From an uncultured Eubacteriales bacterium (GTDB lineage Bacteria > Bacillota > Clostridia > Lachnospirales > Lachnospiraceae), in assembly GCA_949292785.1 (NCBI GenBank), contig CASFBK010000006.1, positions 62,001 through 126,000 on the forward strand: 64,000 nucleotides of DNA. Direction: 5' to 3'. Below the pieces are notes generated by a model. It was not told the DNA's origin, did no database searches, and was given only the letters and a program-made list of their open reading frames with translations. Shown here in pieces: positions 24,381-32,668 of this stretch. Made by a program: the position numbers and the translations under genes. Position 1 is the stretch's first letter. Each line of letters opens with the position of its first letter.

Positions 24381-26115
24381 AATGTATGTAATTAGTCTTA
24401 AGGATAAGGTAGTCTTAAAAAAATATGTTTTTAATGCAGTGGGAGTCAATATTATTTTAGGTGTTGCTAAGACAGATTCAAACGGTGTAGGAAAGACTGC
24501 CATGGTTGACGCAATACGTATGGTTTTAGGTGAAGCACTTCCAATAGATTTCCGTAATAAAGCTGAATTAGCTAAAAGGGACATTATGTTAGTGATAAAA
24601 GTTGAAGTAAAGGATAAGTGTATATATTTAGGACGCCAAATTATAGATAAAGATACTGGTTATATAGCTAAAAATGTAGTTATGGATATAAAGGGATGGC
24701 ATCCATATCCTATTGTGGAATATCGTGATAAAATTCAAGGCTATATGTATGAAGATATGTCGGAAGAAAATATAGAAGCCCCATCTTTTCAGTCGATTAG
24801 AGAATATATTATACGAGATGAAAAGCAAGGGTTTAATGATATTGGATTGCCTAGAAGAAAGGCATTACAAACTAGTAAATGTTTAAATTTTCTGTCGTTA
24901 TTGCCAACATATTATGAAACAGATATAAATAAATTAAAAAGCGAACAGGCTAGTTTAGAAGCTGACATAAATGTTATTAAAACAATTGCAAAGGATATAA
25001 CAAAATTAAGAAGTGAAAAAATAAAAATAGAATCTGAAATTGCTAAAATGAAGAAAATGTTGGATTCTATAAATGTAAATGATAAAATTGATTATGATGA
25101 ACAGAAATATATACAGGCAAAAAAAGAGCTGAAAAGAGTTGAATCACTAATTTTTAAAAATGAATTTAGTACGAAACAATTTGAGCAGAATATAGAAAAT
25201 CTTGAATTGAAGCATAAAAAAATGAAAGAACTTGTTGAACTTAGGGGATTCTATGAAGAAATTTTAGATTATTTCCCAGAAAAATTGGTAAAGAATTATG
25301 AGGAAATGGAAAGTTTTTTTGCGTTTATGTTACAAAATCGGGGAGATTATTTTAAAAATAGAATAAAAAAATTAGCACAAGATGCAGAAAAGTTAAAACA
25401 AGAAAAGAAAAAACTGCAAAATACAATCGCTGTTAGTACAAGAATTTTTCAGAATACGCAAGTTGTTGATGATATACATAATATAAATGAACAATTAAAT
25501 GAAGAATATTTAAAATTAGCGGATGTGAAAATGAAAATTGATAAATATAATGAGATTAATCAATTGACAAAAGATTCAAATGAGAAAGGGAGAGAAATTC
25601 TTGAAAAGACAATGGAATATGAAAGTGATTATAATAAATATAGCGGGAAGATTGAAAATATAGAATCACATTTTAAAAAATTAGTAGAAATAGCGTATAA
25701 TGAAGTTGGTGAATTGTCTTATTATTATGAAAATGATATTAAGAAAAAATCTAATACAGGACGTATAAAAATCAATTGCCAAATTGCAGACGAAAACTCT
25801 CATGGACGTTTGTATATGAAAATAAACATGTTTGATTTATCATTATATTTAAATAGAATAGATAATAATTCTGGATGTAAGTTACTAATACATGATGGTT
25901 CATATTGTAAGCCTAATCCGGGAGCAAAGGTAAATGTAATAAATTATGTTGATAAATATTTAAAAGAAAAAAAATCAGGGCAATATTTTATTACTTTAAA
26001 TAAACCTGAAATTATGCCAGAAGACTTAAATGTTTTAAGAGAAAAAGGGATGGTAGTTGCTGAGTTTGATAGAGAACATGAAGAAAAAAATAGATTTTTT
26101 GGATTTAAGTATTAA
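24367..26115 (+). CDS. DUF2326 ABC-type ATPase (ABC-3C core)
   Basis: A 582-residue SMC/RecN-like ATPase. Walker A is DSNGVGKT (residues 37-44), a long coiled coil runs from about 185 to 450, and a Walker-B-like LLIHDGSY lies near residue 508. The C-terminal block (QYFITLNKPEIMPEDL, then EFDREHEEKNRFFGF) is the DUF2326 region. I take the TTG at 24367 as start since GGAGGAG lies seven bases upstream; ATG at 24382 is the alternative. DUF2326 proteins are the ATPase subunits of ABC-three-component conflict systems described by comparative genomics. Expected role: sense invading or damaged nucleic acid and license the phosphoesterase. Confidence 0.88.
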   Translation: MILNEMYVISLKDKVVLKKYVFNAVGVNIILGVAKTDSNGVGKTAMVDAIRMVLGEALPIDFRNKAELAKRDIMLVIKVEVKDKCIYLGRQIIDKDTGYIAKNVVMDIKGWHPYPIVEYRDKIQGYMYEDMSEENIEAPSFQSIREYIIRDEKQGFNDIGLPRRKALQTSKCLNFLSLLPTYYETDINKLKSEQASLEADINVIKTIAKDITKLRSEKIKIESEIAKMKKMLDSINVNDKIDYDEQKYIQAKKELKRVESLIFKNEFSTKQFEQNIENLELKHKKMKELVELRGFYEEILDYFPEKLVKNYEEMESFFAFMLQNRGDYFKNRIKKLAQDAEKLKQEKKKLQNTIAVSTRIFQNTQVVDDIHNINEQLNEEYLKLADVKMKIDKYNEINQLTKDSNEKGREILEKTMEYESDYNKYSGKIENIESHFKKLVEIAYNEVGELSYYYENDIKKKSNTGRIKINCQIADENSHGRLYMKINMFDLSLYLNRIDNNSGCKLLIHDGSYCKPNPGAKVNVINYVDKYLKEKKSGQYFITLNKPEIMPEDLNVLREKGMVVAEFDREHEEKNRFFGFKY

Positions 26116-26147
26116 GAGGATAAGTATGTATAAGAGGGGGTTAGATA

Positions 26148-26176
26148 TTGTAATAAAAAATAGAATATGATAAAAT
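26148..26176 (+). promoter_or_regulatory. Promoter of toxin copy 1
   Basis: TTGTAA (26148-26153) and TAAAAT (26171-26176) are 17 bases apart, the same pair and spacing as at toxin copy 2. Confidence 0.65.
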
Positions 26177-26242
26177 TATTCAAGGAACAATCGTGTTACA
26201 GGGTGGCTGACCTTCATTCTACATAGAATGGGGGTGGTGCAT

Positions 26243-26338
26243 ATGGACAATCGAAATCATTTTGATTTTAAAGACTTAATGTCTTTTGGTATGTTCATTC
26301 TTGCATTGCTGACATTCGTTTTTGCGAATTTGAAGTAA
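26243..26338 (+). CDS. Holin-like type I toxin, copy 1 (inside the element)
   Basis: A 31-residue peptide: a polar N terminus (MDNRNHFDFKDLMSFG) followed by one hydrophobic helix (MFILALLTFVFANLK). This is the design of the putative holin-like toxins (Hol_Tox-like) of Firmicute type I toxin-antitoxin modules, which depolarise the membrane when overexpressed. GGGGGTGG precedes the ATG and lies beside a CATTCT/AGAATG hairpin that could hide it. A consensus antisense promoter lies downstream. It is the last cargo of the element, 350 bases before attR. Confidence 0.8.
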   Translation: MDNRNHFDFKDLMSFGMFILALLTFVFANLK

Positions 26339-26349
26339 TGACTTAAAGC

Positions 26350-26451
26350 ATAAGAAAACCACCCTCTAAACTTTGACCGAGTATTTAGGGTGGTAATCTT
26401 ATCACATATTTTATGAGGTCAACCACTTTGTGGGCGGTTGTTCCTTTTTCT
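26350..26451 (-). ncRNA. Antisense antitoxin RNA, copy 1 (predicted)
   Basis: On the minus strand TTTACA (26486-26481) and TATATT (26463-26458) are 17 bases apart, a near-ideal promoter. The transcript would cross a CAACCAC/GTGGGCGGTTG hairpin and end at ACCACCCT...AGGGTGGT followed by TTTTCTT around 26350. It overlaps the 3' part of the toxin transcript, as in TxpA/RatA-like systems. Boundaries are estimates. Confidence 0.6.
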
Positions 26452-26544
26452 AAGATAAATATAACACTTTTACTTGTGATTGTAAACGGATTTTTAAAAA
26501 TAACTGTGATTTAATGAAAAGTAGATAGCGGTATATCTTTCAAA

Positions 26545-26565
26545 TTTTTCTAAGTTTTTTCTAAG
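26545..26565. repeat. Right arm-type repeats (TTTTTCTAAG x2)
   Basis: Two copies, at 26545-26554 and ending at 26565, match the left-end motif in sequence. They lie about 120 bases inside attR. Confidence 0.65.
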
Positions 26566-26686
26566 TTTAGTGTTATAGAGCGTGATAAAATGGTATACTC
26601 GCAGGCTTTGAAAAATGCTTTTGACCTTTGGAAAACAACGTATTTCCTGTGATTTGTGGACATAGTATAAAAATCCCCAAATTGCG

Positions 26687-26762
26687 TTGCCAAGGTCGAG
26701 ACCGCGGGTTCGAGCCCCGTCTATCGCTTAGCTATGAGCACTTAAGAGGAGCAGACGTAAGT
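26687..26762 (+). repeat. Right attachment repeat (attR), 76 bp
   Basis: Identical to 15604-15679, giving a tRNA-Gly 3' half plus flank without the 5' half. Not a functional tRNA gene. Confidence 0.95.
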
Positions 26763-26796
26763 ATTGCTCCTCTTTACCTATTTTTAGCTATAAATC

Positions 26797-26825
26797 TTGT
26801 AACGAATAATATCATATGTTAAAAT
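26797..26825 (+). promoter_or_regulatory. Promoter of toxin copy 2
   Basis: TTGTAA (26797-26802) and TAAAAT (26820-26825) with a 17-base spacer. Confidence 0.65.
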
Positions 26826-26892
26826 CATCCCAAGGAACAATCGTGTTACAGGGTGGCTGACCGTCATTCTACATAGAATGGGGGTGGTGCAT

Positions 26893-26988
26893 ATGGACAA
26901 TCGAAATCATTTTGATTTTAAGGACATGATGTCTTTTGGTATGTTCATGCTTGCATTACTGACATTCATTTATTTGATTAGTCATTAG
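26893..26988 (+). CDS. Holin-like type I toxin, copy 2 (outside the element)
   Basis: A 31-residue paralogue of the first toxin. The N-terminal half is nearly identical; the hydrophobic helix ends differently (LLTFIYLISH). Leader, ribosome site and upstream hairpin are almost the same as in copy 1. It lies 130 bases beyond attR, so it stays on the chromosome when the element leaves. It may come from an earlier resident of the same tRNA site. Confidence 0.8.
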   Translation: MDNRNHFDFKDMMSFGMFMLALLTFIYLISH

Positions 26989-26994
26989 TTTTGC

Positions 26995-27091
26995 ATAGAA
27001 AAACCACCCTTGATACTTTGGCGAGTGACAGGGTGGAATTTCTACTTTAGTTATTAGGTCAAACCACTTTGTGGGCGGTTGTTCCTTTTCT
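26995..27091 (-). ncRNA. Antisense antitoxin RNA, copy 2 (predicted)
   Basis: Minus-strand TTTACA (27126-27121) and TATATT (27103-27098), 17 bases apart, would drive an RNA across the 3' part of toxin 2, ending near the CCACCCT element at 27004-27010. Boundaries are estimates. Confidence 0.6.
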
Positions 27092-27189
27092 AAGGTAAAT
27101 ATAACATTTTTACAGGTGATTGTAAACGGATTTTTAAAATTAACAATGATTTATTGAAAAATATTCTTTCAATTATCAGCCAATCGTCC

Positions 27190-27432
27190 ATATTTCCCTG
27201 ATGCTGAAAAGCAAGAAGTGTTATTTCTTCAACAGCATCAAATTCCACGAAACACAAACATTTTTTATGCCGGCAAAACTGATACCATTCATGTACGAAA
27301 ATACTTTTTGAAAAAATCAAAGGAACAGTCTGCAATTTGGGAGATTTCTTCATTATTAACCGGCTCTTCTGTGCATTGTAAATGATTTTCCACATAGTCT
27401 ATAATGACTTGCAGTTTTTCAATCCATTCCAT
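27190..27432 (-). pseudogene. AraC-family regulator remnant
   Basis: From an ATG at 27432 the minus strand reads MEWIEKLQVIIDYVENHL and then EISQIADCSFDFFKKYF. That is the N-terminal half of an AraC HTH of the kind paired with a GyrI-like domain. The frame then ends, and the following 150 bases hold only decayed sequence in other frames. An AraC gene has therefore lost most of its length. It lies just outside the mobile element, in the same scar region as toxin copy 2. Confidence 0.6.
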
Positions 27433-27534
27433 ATAAATGTGGACGAGTCGCTTTTTTATAAGATAATACTTGTATGGTATCCGACAGTATGATAACATAA
27501 GGGTTAGTAATAGCTAACAGAAAGGGAAAGTTTT

Positions 27535-28068
27535 ATGAACTATGCAAAGCTGGAAAACAATATTATAGACGTAATAAAAGAAGAACAGGTGAAATTAGGA
27601 TACAGAAGTGAAGTAGTCCGCTTATATTATCCCATATCATCTCTGAACCGTTTTCTTGGAACAGACTGTGACATAGAACAGATGAAGCAGGAATTAAGCG
27701 GCTTTTGTGCCTTTGTAGAAGAACGACTGGGTAAGATTGGAGTCTCCAATCAGGGTGAGCGGTTCTGTCTTGCCATTCCGCCCCGGGGAGTGGATTATAT
27801 CCATGAACATATGAAGGATACGGAGTTTATTTTTGATTTTATCAAGACAATCGAAAAGCATGGATGTACCATAGAGGACCTTTTACAACAGTTCCGCAAA
27901 TATTCGGAGCATGTTCATGTGGAGAAAGTAAATCACGGAGAATTTGATTATCTGGTGTATTTTGAGGATGGACAGCCGGATAGCTTTCGGTATTGTATTA
28001 CCGATGAAGGATGCCACATGATATATCATAGGTTTACACCAGAAGATTACGAGGATTTTGATTTTTAA
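27535..28068 (+). CDS. DUF3877-like uncharacterised protein
   Basis: A 177-residue soluble acidic protein. The N terminus NYAKLENNIIDVIKEEQVKLGYRSE and the RLYYPISSLNRF stretch match my recollection of DUF3877 proteins from Lachnospiraceae. No catalytic motif or membrane segment is evident. AGAAAGGGAAAG precedes the ATG. The TetR gene begins two bases after the stop, so the pair is coupled. Confidence 0.65.
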   Translation: MNYAKLENNIIDVIKEEQVKLGYRSEVVRLYYPISSLNRFLGTDCDIEQMKQELSGFCAFVEERLGKIGVSNQGERFCLAIPPRGVDYIHEHMKDTEFIFDFIKTIEKHGCTIEDLLQQFRKYSEHVHVEKVNHGEFDYLVYFEDGQPDSFRYCITDEGCHMIYHRFTPEDYEDFDF

Positions 28069-28069
28069 G

Positions 28070-28663
28070 ATGCAGGATAGGAAAAAGGAAGAACAAAACA
28101 CAAGAGAATTATTGCTAGAAGCAGGCAAGGAAGAATTTTTGGAAAAAGGATTTGAGAAAGCATCCTTACGAAAAATATGTGAAAGAGCGGGCGTAACCAC
28201 AGGCGCAGTGTATTTTTTCTTTGAAAACAAAGAGGACTTGTTTCATCAGATTGTGGCTGAACCACTAAGGCAAATGGAGAAGCTGACAAAAGAACTTTCC
28301 AAGGCAGAGTTAGAGGGTGACCTTCCCAGTTCTGAGGGTGACAGGAAGCTGATGGAATTTTTGTGGCACAATCGTAAAGAAGCCCGGCTTCTTATGGAAA
28401 AATCAGCCGGAACAAGGTATGAGAACTTTAAGGATGAAATTTTTTCTCAATTAGAACAAAGTTTTACCATGTTCTTTCAAAAGTATGGTAAGATGGGAGA
28501 AGATAAAAATCTTATCCGAATCATCGTGAAGATGAGAATGGAAGGATGTATGGAATTGATAAACGGAGGATATTCTATGGAAGAAATGTTAAGACTGTCG
28601 GAATTGATTGGCTGTTATGCAGACGGCGGTTTTTTCAGCCTGATAAAAGAAGTAGAAATGTAG
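28070..28663 (+). CDS. TetR/AcrR-family regulator
   Basis: A 197-residue regulator started at the ATG at 28070, directly after the previous stop. The N-terminal HTH is plain: FEKASLRKICERAGVTTGAVYFFFENKEDLF. The C-terminal ligand domain is unassigned. The downstream methyltransferase gene, separated by a terminator and about 70 bases, may be a target. Ligand unknown. Confidence 0.92.
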   Translation: MQDRKKEEQNTRELLLEAGKEEFLEKGFEKASLRKICERAGVTTGAVYFFFENKEDLFHQIVAEPLRQMEKLTKELSKAELEGDLPSSEGDRKLMEFLWHNRKEARLLMEKSAGTRYENFKDEIFSQLEQSFTMFFQKYGKMGEDKNLIRIIVKMRMEGCMELINGGYSMEEMLRLSELIGCYADGGFFSLIKEVEM

Positions 28664-28693
28664 AACCTGGAGCGTAACGTCTCCAGGTTTTTT
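28664..28693 (+). terminator. Terminator after the TetR gene
   Basis: AACCTGGAG and CTCCAGGTT pair over nine bases around an eight-base loop, followed by TTTT. Confidence 0.85.
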
Positions 28694-28734
28694 ACATAAC
28701 AAAACATAACAAGTGTTATCTAAGGAGGAAAAAA

Positions 28735-29535
28735 ATGAATAATAGTAACAACATGAAAAAACCTGATTATGGGAACTGGGTTCCGGCAGCAATGATGAAA
28801 ATGTGCTGGTTTATTACGGTAATTCTGGCAGTATTGGAATTAGCAGGAATATTGGTGATACACAATATTATCCTGAATGTAATTGTGGGAATTCTATTTC
28901 TAATCGTACTGGCGTTTACCCTTTACATGTGGAGATGCCGGAACATATTTGATTTTAACAAAGGCGGTCTAATGGGCGAGGTTCACGAGTATCTGGTAAA
29001 GCATTTAAACTGGGATGGCGAGGGAACGCTGCTTGATATTGGCTGCGGTGCAGGAGCCCTGACAATCCGCTGTGCAAAACGGTTTCCCAAGGCCAGACTT
29101 ACCGGAATGGATTACTGGGGCGCAGAATGGAGCTATGCCAAGGAACAGTGCGAGCAGAATGCACAGATAGAGGGAGTCGCAAGCTGCGTTCAATTTCAAA
29201 AGGGAGATGCGGGAAAGCTGGAGTTTGAAGACGGAACCTTTGATGCCGCAGTCAGCAATTTTGTATTTCATGAAGTGCGTACCCAGCCGGATAAGCGCAA
29301 GGTAGTAAGGGAAGCACTGAGAATCGTAAAAAAAGGTGGAGCCTTTGCATTTCAGGATTTGTTTGCACAAAAGCAGTTATATGGAAATATGGAAGAGTTC
29401 GTAGAAGAACTGCGCAGGGAGGGAATACAGGAAATACATTATATTTCCAATGTGGAAAAACAGGATTTTATTCCCGGATTCGTACAGGCGCCCTGGATGT
29501 TAAAGGGTATGGGTCTGATTTACGGAAAGAAGTAA
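28735..29535 (+). CDS. Membrane-anchored class I SAM methyltransferase
   Basis: A 266-residue protein with two closely spaced membrane segments (about 22-65) followed by a Rossmann-type methyltransferase. Motif I is LLDIGCGAGALTI; later motifs include MDYWG, GDAGKLEFEDGTFD and FVFHEVR. The membrane anchor suggests a lipid or quinone-like substrate, an inference. AAGGAGGAAAAAA precedes the ATG. Confidence 0.88.
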   Translation: MNNSNNMKKPDYGNWVPAAMMKMCWFITVILAVLELAGILVIHNIILNVIVGILFLIVLAFTLYMWRCRNIFDFNKGGLMGEVHEYLVKHLNWDGEGTLLDIGCGAGALTIRCAKRFPKARLTGMDYWGAEWSYAKEQCEQNAQIEGVASCVQFQKGDAGKLEFEDGTFDAAVSNFVFHEVRTQPDKRKVVREALRIVKKGGAFAFQDLFAQKQLYGNMEEFVEELRREGIQEIHYISNVEKQDFIPGFVQAPWMLKGMGLIYGKK

Positions 29536-29607
29536 AAAGTAATCGTATTGCTGTTTCCGATTTTTTTGTTTATAATTTATCATAGGCAAAAGAAGGAGAA
29601 TGGGAAA

Positions 29608-32334
29608 ATGAATTACAGCAATATTTTAAAGTTCAAAGGAGTATGGAGAAACTATCAGGAGAGGGTTCTTGCCAATACGAAGAAATACATACAAGACGGT
29701 AGAATCCACATAGTAGCTGCGCCCGGTTCCGGAAAGACGACGCTTGGAATAGAACTGATTGGAAGAATGGGAGAACCGGCGTTGGTGCTTGCCCCGTCTA
29801 TTACTATTCGGGAGCAGTGGGTGGCGCGAATTGTAGAAGGGTTTTTGCGGGAGGGCTTAATGCCGGAGGACTACATTTCACAGGATTTGAAAAATCCGAG
29901 GTGTATTACCATTGTTACCTATCAGGCACTTCATAGTGCCATGAACCGCTATAAAGGAAAGCTGGAGGAAATGGGTACTGTGGATGACGCAAACACAGAG
30001 GATGGCGTAGCTATCTTGCCCAAAGACATAGATGATGCCGTAAACGTTTCGCCAAAGGACGCAGAAGAAGTGGATTATTCCGGCTTTGACGTGGTAGCAG
30101 AGATGAAAGCAGCAGGAATCGGTGTGCTCTGTCTGGATGAATGTCATCATCTGCGCAGTGAGTGGTGGAAAGCGTTAGAGGAGTTCAAGGAAGCAGTGGG
30201 CGGACTTAAGGTAATTGCGCTGACTGCAACTCCGCCCTATGATTCTGCGCCTGCACTTTGGAACCGTTACATGAACATGTGCGGGGAAATCGACGAAGAA
30301 ATCGCAATCCCGGAGCTTGTCAAGGAGGGAAGTCTCTGTCCCCATCAGGATTTTGTCTACTTTAACTATCCCACCGAGGAAGAGACGAAGGAGGTTGAAA
30401 AGTTCAAACTGCGCAGTCGTCAGATGTTAGAAAAGCTGATGGAGGATAAGGTTTTTCTTGAGGCAATCCGAAGCCACAAAGGTCTGACCGGGGCTGTCAG
30501 TGATGACAAGCTCTTGGACAATCCGTCCTTTCTGGCGGCGCTTCTTATTTATTTACAGGCAAAAAATGTCCTGTTTCCGTCGCATTTGCAGAACCTTTTA
30601 GGTGCAAAGCGTCTTCCCAAAATGGAGGCAAAGTGGATGGAGATTCTGTTACAGGGATTTTTATATGAAGATGCCGAATCCTACGGGGTCACCAAGGAAT
30701 ATCGGGAACAGTTGACGGCAGAGCTGAAGGCACAGGGCTTAATTGAAAAAAGAAAGGTTACATTGACTGCCAATACTGCCATCGAGAAGCTTTTAACCAA
30801 TTCTAAAGGGAAATGCCGCAGTATTCAGGCAATCGTAGAAAGCGAATATAAAAGCTCCGGCAAGAATCTGAGAATGTTGATTCTTACGGATTATATCCGA
30901 AAGGAATACGAAAAGGCTGTCGGTGTGGCAGATAGTGAAGTAAATGCTCTTGGCGTATTGCCATTTTTTGAACAGCTTCGGCGTGCTTCGCAGGGAAAGA
31001 GCAATATTCGTTTTGGCGTTCTTTGCGGTACTATCGTAATTATTCCGGCAGAAGCAAAAGAAGCGCTGGTAGAAGCGGTTGGTGATAGTGGGAAAATCAG
31101 CTTTTCTTCCATTGGAAGCTTAAGCGAAAGTGATTATCTGAAAGTAACGGCAGTGGGAGACACCCATTTCCTGACCGGAGCTGTGACCGAGGTTTTTACA
31201 AAGGGATATATGCAGGTGCTTATCGGAACCAAGTCGTTGTTAGGCGAGGGCTGGGATTCCCCTTGTATTAATTCTCTGATTCTGGCAAGCTTTGTAGGCT
31301 CCTTTATGTTGAGCAACCAGATGCGTGGGCGCGCGATTCGTGTGTTCAAACCACAGCCGGATAAGACCAGCAATATCTGGCATCTGGTGTGCCTGTCTCC
31401 CTGGGAAGAGGCAAAAGACCGCGAGGATGGAAGTATCAGCGAGGATTTTTCCCTGTTGGAGCGTAGAATGGAACATTTTCTCGGACTGCATTATACCGAG
31501 GACATCATTGAGAATGGAATAGAGCGTCTTTCCATTATAAAACCACCCTTTCACAAGCAAAACGTGGATGCCATGAATCAGCAGATGCTGGAACTGTCCG
31601 GGCAAAGAAGTGATTTGAAACAGCGTTGGGAAAGGGCACTTTCTAAGTTCCATAAAATGGATATTGTAGATGAGACCACTGTAAAAGAGGACAGCGTATC
31701 GAAAGTGGTATTTCAGCAATCCTTCCGTAAACTGATTGCGACCGGAGTCATTGCTGCGGTATTTCTTGTTGCAGCAGCAATTTTCCGTGGAAATATTTTA
31801 GGAAAAGGAGCAGGAATCCTTGCCATCATAGCAGTAGTAAAAGGGCTTATGGAACTGCCAAAAGTCTTACGGCTTGGAACTGCTGAGAAACGTTTGAAAG
31901 CATATGGGGATGGAATACGGAATGCACTCTTAAAGCAGCAGTTATTAGAAAGCAGTCAGAGCAAGGTTGTGGCAGAGGTGAAAAAGCCGGGACAGCAGGT
32001 GGTGTATCTGGCAGGTGGAAGCGGCAGAGATAAGTCCTTATTTGCTCAATGCGTGAAGGAATTGTTTGGAAAAATAGATAACCAGCGTTATCTGCTGGTG
32101 AAAGCAAAAGGGCGCCCTGGAGAAGATGGATTTTACTGCGTACCGGAGTGCTTCGCTAAAAAGAAAGAAGACGCAGAACGCTTTTTCCAGTGCATGAAGC
32201 CATCTATGGGCGATTACCGGCTGGTATATACCAGAAACGAAGCCGGACGTCAGGTGCTGTTAGAAGGAAGAGTCAAGGCGCTTGCCAATAAAGAAGAGAG
32301 AAGCGCTTCTCATAAGAGGGTTACGGATTTTTAA
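29608..32334 (+). CDS. DEAD/DEAH-box superfamily 2 helicase with C-terminal membrane segments
   Basis: About 908 residues when started at the ATG at 29608, after AAGGAGAATGGG. Motif I is APGSGKTT, motif Ia lies in LVLAPSITIREQW, motif II is DECHH, motif III TATPP. The second RecA lobe shows GEGWDSPCINSLIL and QMRGRAIR, the arginine-finger motif. A hydrophobic pair of segments (about 715-755) is then followed by a further 150-residue soluble domain. Helicases with a membrane hairpin are uncommon. The relatives I recall are unassigned Lachnospiraceae proteins. Role in DNA repair, RNA handling or phage defence is open. A terminator follows. Confidence 0.85.
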   Translation: MNYSNILKFKGVWRNYQERVLANTKKYIQDGRIHIVAAPGSGKTTLGIELIGRMGEPALVLAPSITIREQWVARIVEGFLREGLMPEDYISQDLKNPRCITIVTYQALHSAMNRYKGKLEEMGTVDDANTEDGVAILPKDIDDAVNVSPKDAEEVDYSGFDVVAEMKAAGIGVLCLDECHHLRSEWWKALEEFKEAVGGLKVIALTATPPYDSAPALWNRYMNMCGEIDEEIAIPELVKEGSLCPHQDFVYFNYPTEEETKEVEKFKLRSRQMLEKLMEDKVFLEAIRSHKGLTGAVSDDKLLDNPSFLAALLIYLQAKNVLFPSHLQNLLGAKRLPKMEAKWMEILLQGFLYEDAESYGVTKEYREQLTAELKAQGLIEKRKVTLTANTAIEKLLTNSKGKCRSIQAIVESEYKSSGKNLRMLILTDYIRKEYEKAVGVADSEVNALGVLPFFEQLRRASQGKSNIRFGVLCGTIVIIPAEAKEALVEAVGDSGKISFSSIGSLSESDYLKVTAVGDTHFLTGAVTEVFTKGYMQVLIGTKSLLGEGWDSPCINSLILASFVGSFMLSNQMRGRAIRVFKPQPDKTSNIWHLVCLSPWEEAKDREDGSISEDFSLLERRMEHFLGLHYTEDIIENGIERLSIIKPPFHKQNVDAMNQQMLELSGQRSDLKQRWERALSKFHKMDIVDETTVKEDSVSKVVFQQSFRKLIATGVIAAVFLVAAAIFRGNILGKGAGILAIIAVVKGLMELPKVLRLGTAEKRLKAYGDGIRNALLKQQLLESSQSKVVAEVKKPGQQVVYLAGGSGRDKSLFAQCVKELFGKIDNQRYLLVKAKGRPGEDGFYCVPECFAKKKEDAERFFQCMKPSMGDYRLVYTRNEAGRQVLLEGRVKALANKEERSASHKRVTDF

Positions 32335-32356
32335 GTGTACAGAATAATACTACAAA

Positions 32357-32384
32357 AAAAGTGCTGTCAGTTGACAGCACTTTT
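32357..32384. terminator. Bidirectional terminator after the helicase
   Basis: AAAAGTGCTGTCA pairs perfectly with TGACAGCACTTTT around a two-base centre, between converging genes. Confidence 0.85.
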
Positions 32385-32407
32385 CATAAATCACTCCAAA
32401 CTATTTT

Positions 32408-32668
32408 CTATTCTGCGGTATCTTCAGTACCGGATAATCCGCTCAGATAGTCATTGATGGAACTCACATCGATTTCTGTCTGGGTAGGATTTTCAGCCTT
32501 TTGTGACTGAAAATAGCCATATCCGGAATATCCAATCCATCCGATAATAACCACACATACAACAGTTCCGACTGTGGTGAGGACACCTTTTTTGAACTTC
32601 TCACGCTTCATGGTTTTCTTGCGATTTGCTTTTTCTTGTTTATAGCGGTCTACCTTTTCCTGACTCAT
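32408..32668 (-). CDS. Small single-pass membrane protein
   Basis: An 86-residue protein with a very basic N terminus (about 1-27), one membrane segment (about 28-48) and an acidic outside tail. The ribosome site AAGGAGAA precedes the ATG. No family recognised. Convergent with the helicase; divergent from thyA. Confidence 0.7.
   Translation of the reverse strand: MSQEKVDRYKQEKANRKKTMKREKFKKGVLTTVGTVVCVVIIGWIGYSGYGYFQSQKAENPTQTEIDVSSINDYLSGLSGTEDTAE

Larger units (their letters stand above)
15604..26762. mobile_element. Integrative mobilizable element in tRNA-Gly (about 11.2 kb)
   Basis: Bounded by perfect 76-bp repeats, one at the tRNA 3' half. It encodes, from the left, a tyrosine integrase, an excisionase-like protein and a MobT-type relaxase, all leftward, followed by an oriT-like hairpin and rightward cargo. 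There are no type IV secretion genes, so transfer would need a helper such as a Tn916- or ICESt3-like element. Cargo comprises an NB-ARC ATPase, a 140-residue orphan, twin HTH regulators, an ABC-3C-like operon and one holin-like toxin. The cargo from 21.9 kb on is clearly more AT-rich than the recombination module, so the element is a mosaic. Confidence 0.92.

Noticed and set aside
26687-26728. A second tRNA-Gly gene
   Set aside because: Only the 3' half from the anticodon loop onward is present; the 5' half is unrelated sequence. It is attR.
26628-26822. A 64-residue frame across attR
   Set aside because: It reads through the tRNA fragment and terminator and has no ribosome site.
29548-32334. 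The DEAH helicase as part of the mobile element's defence set
   Set aside because: It lies 2.8 kb beyond attR with chromosomal base composition, so I treat it as resident.
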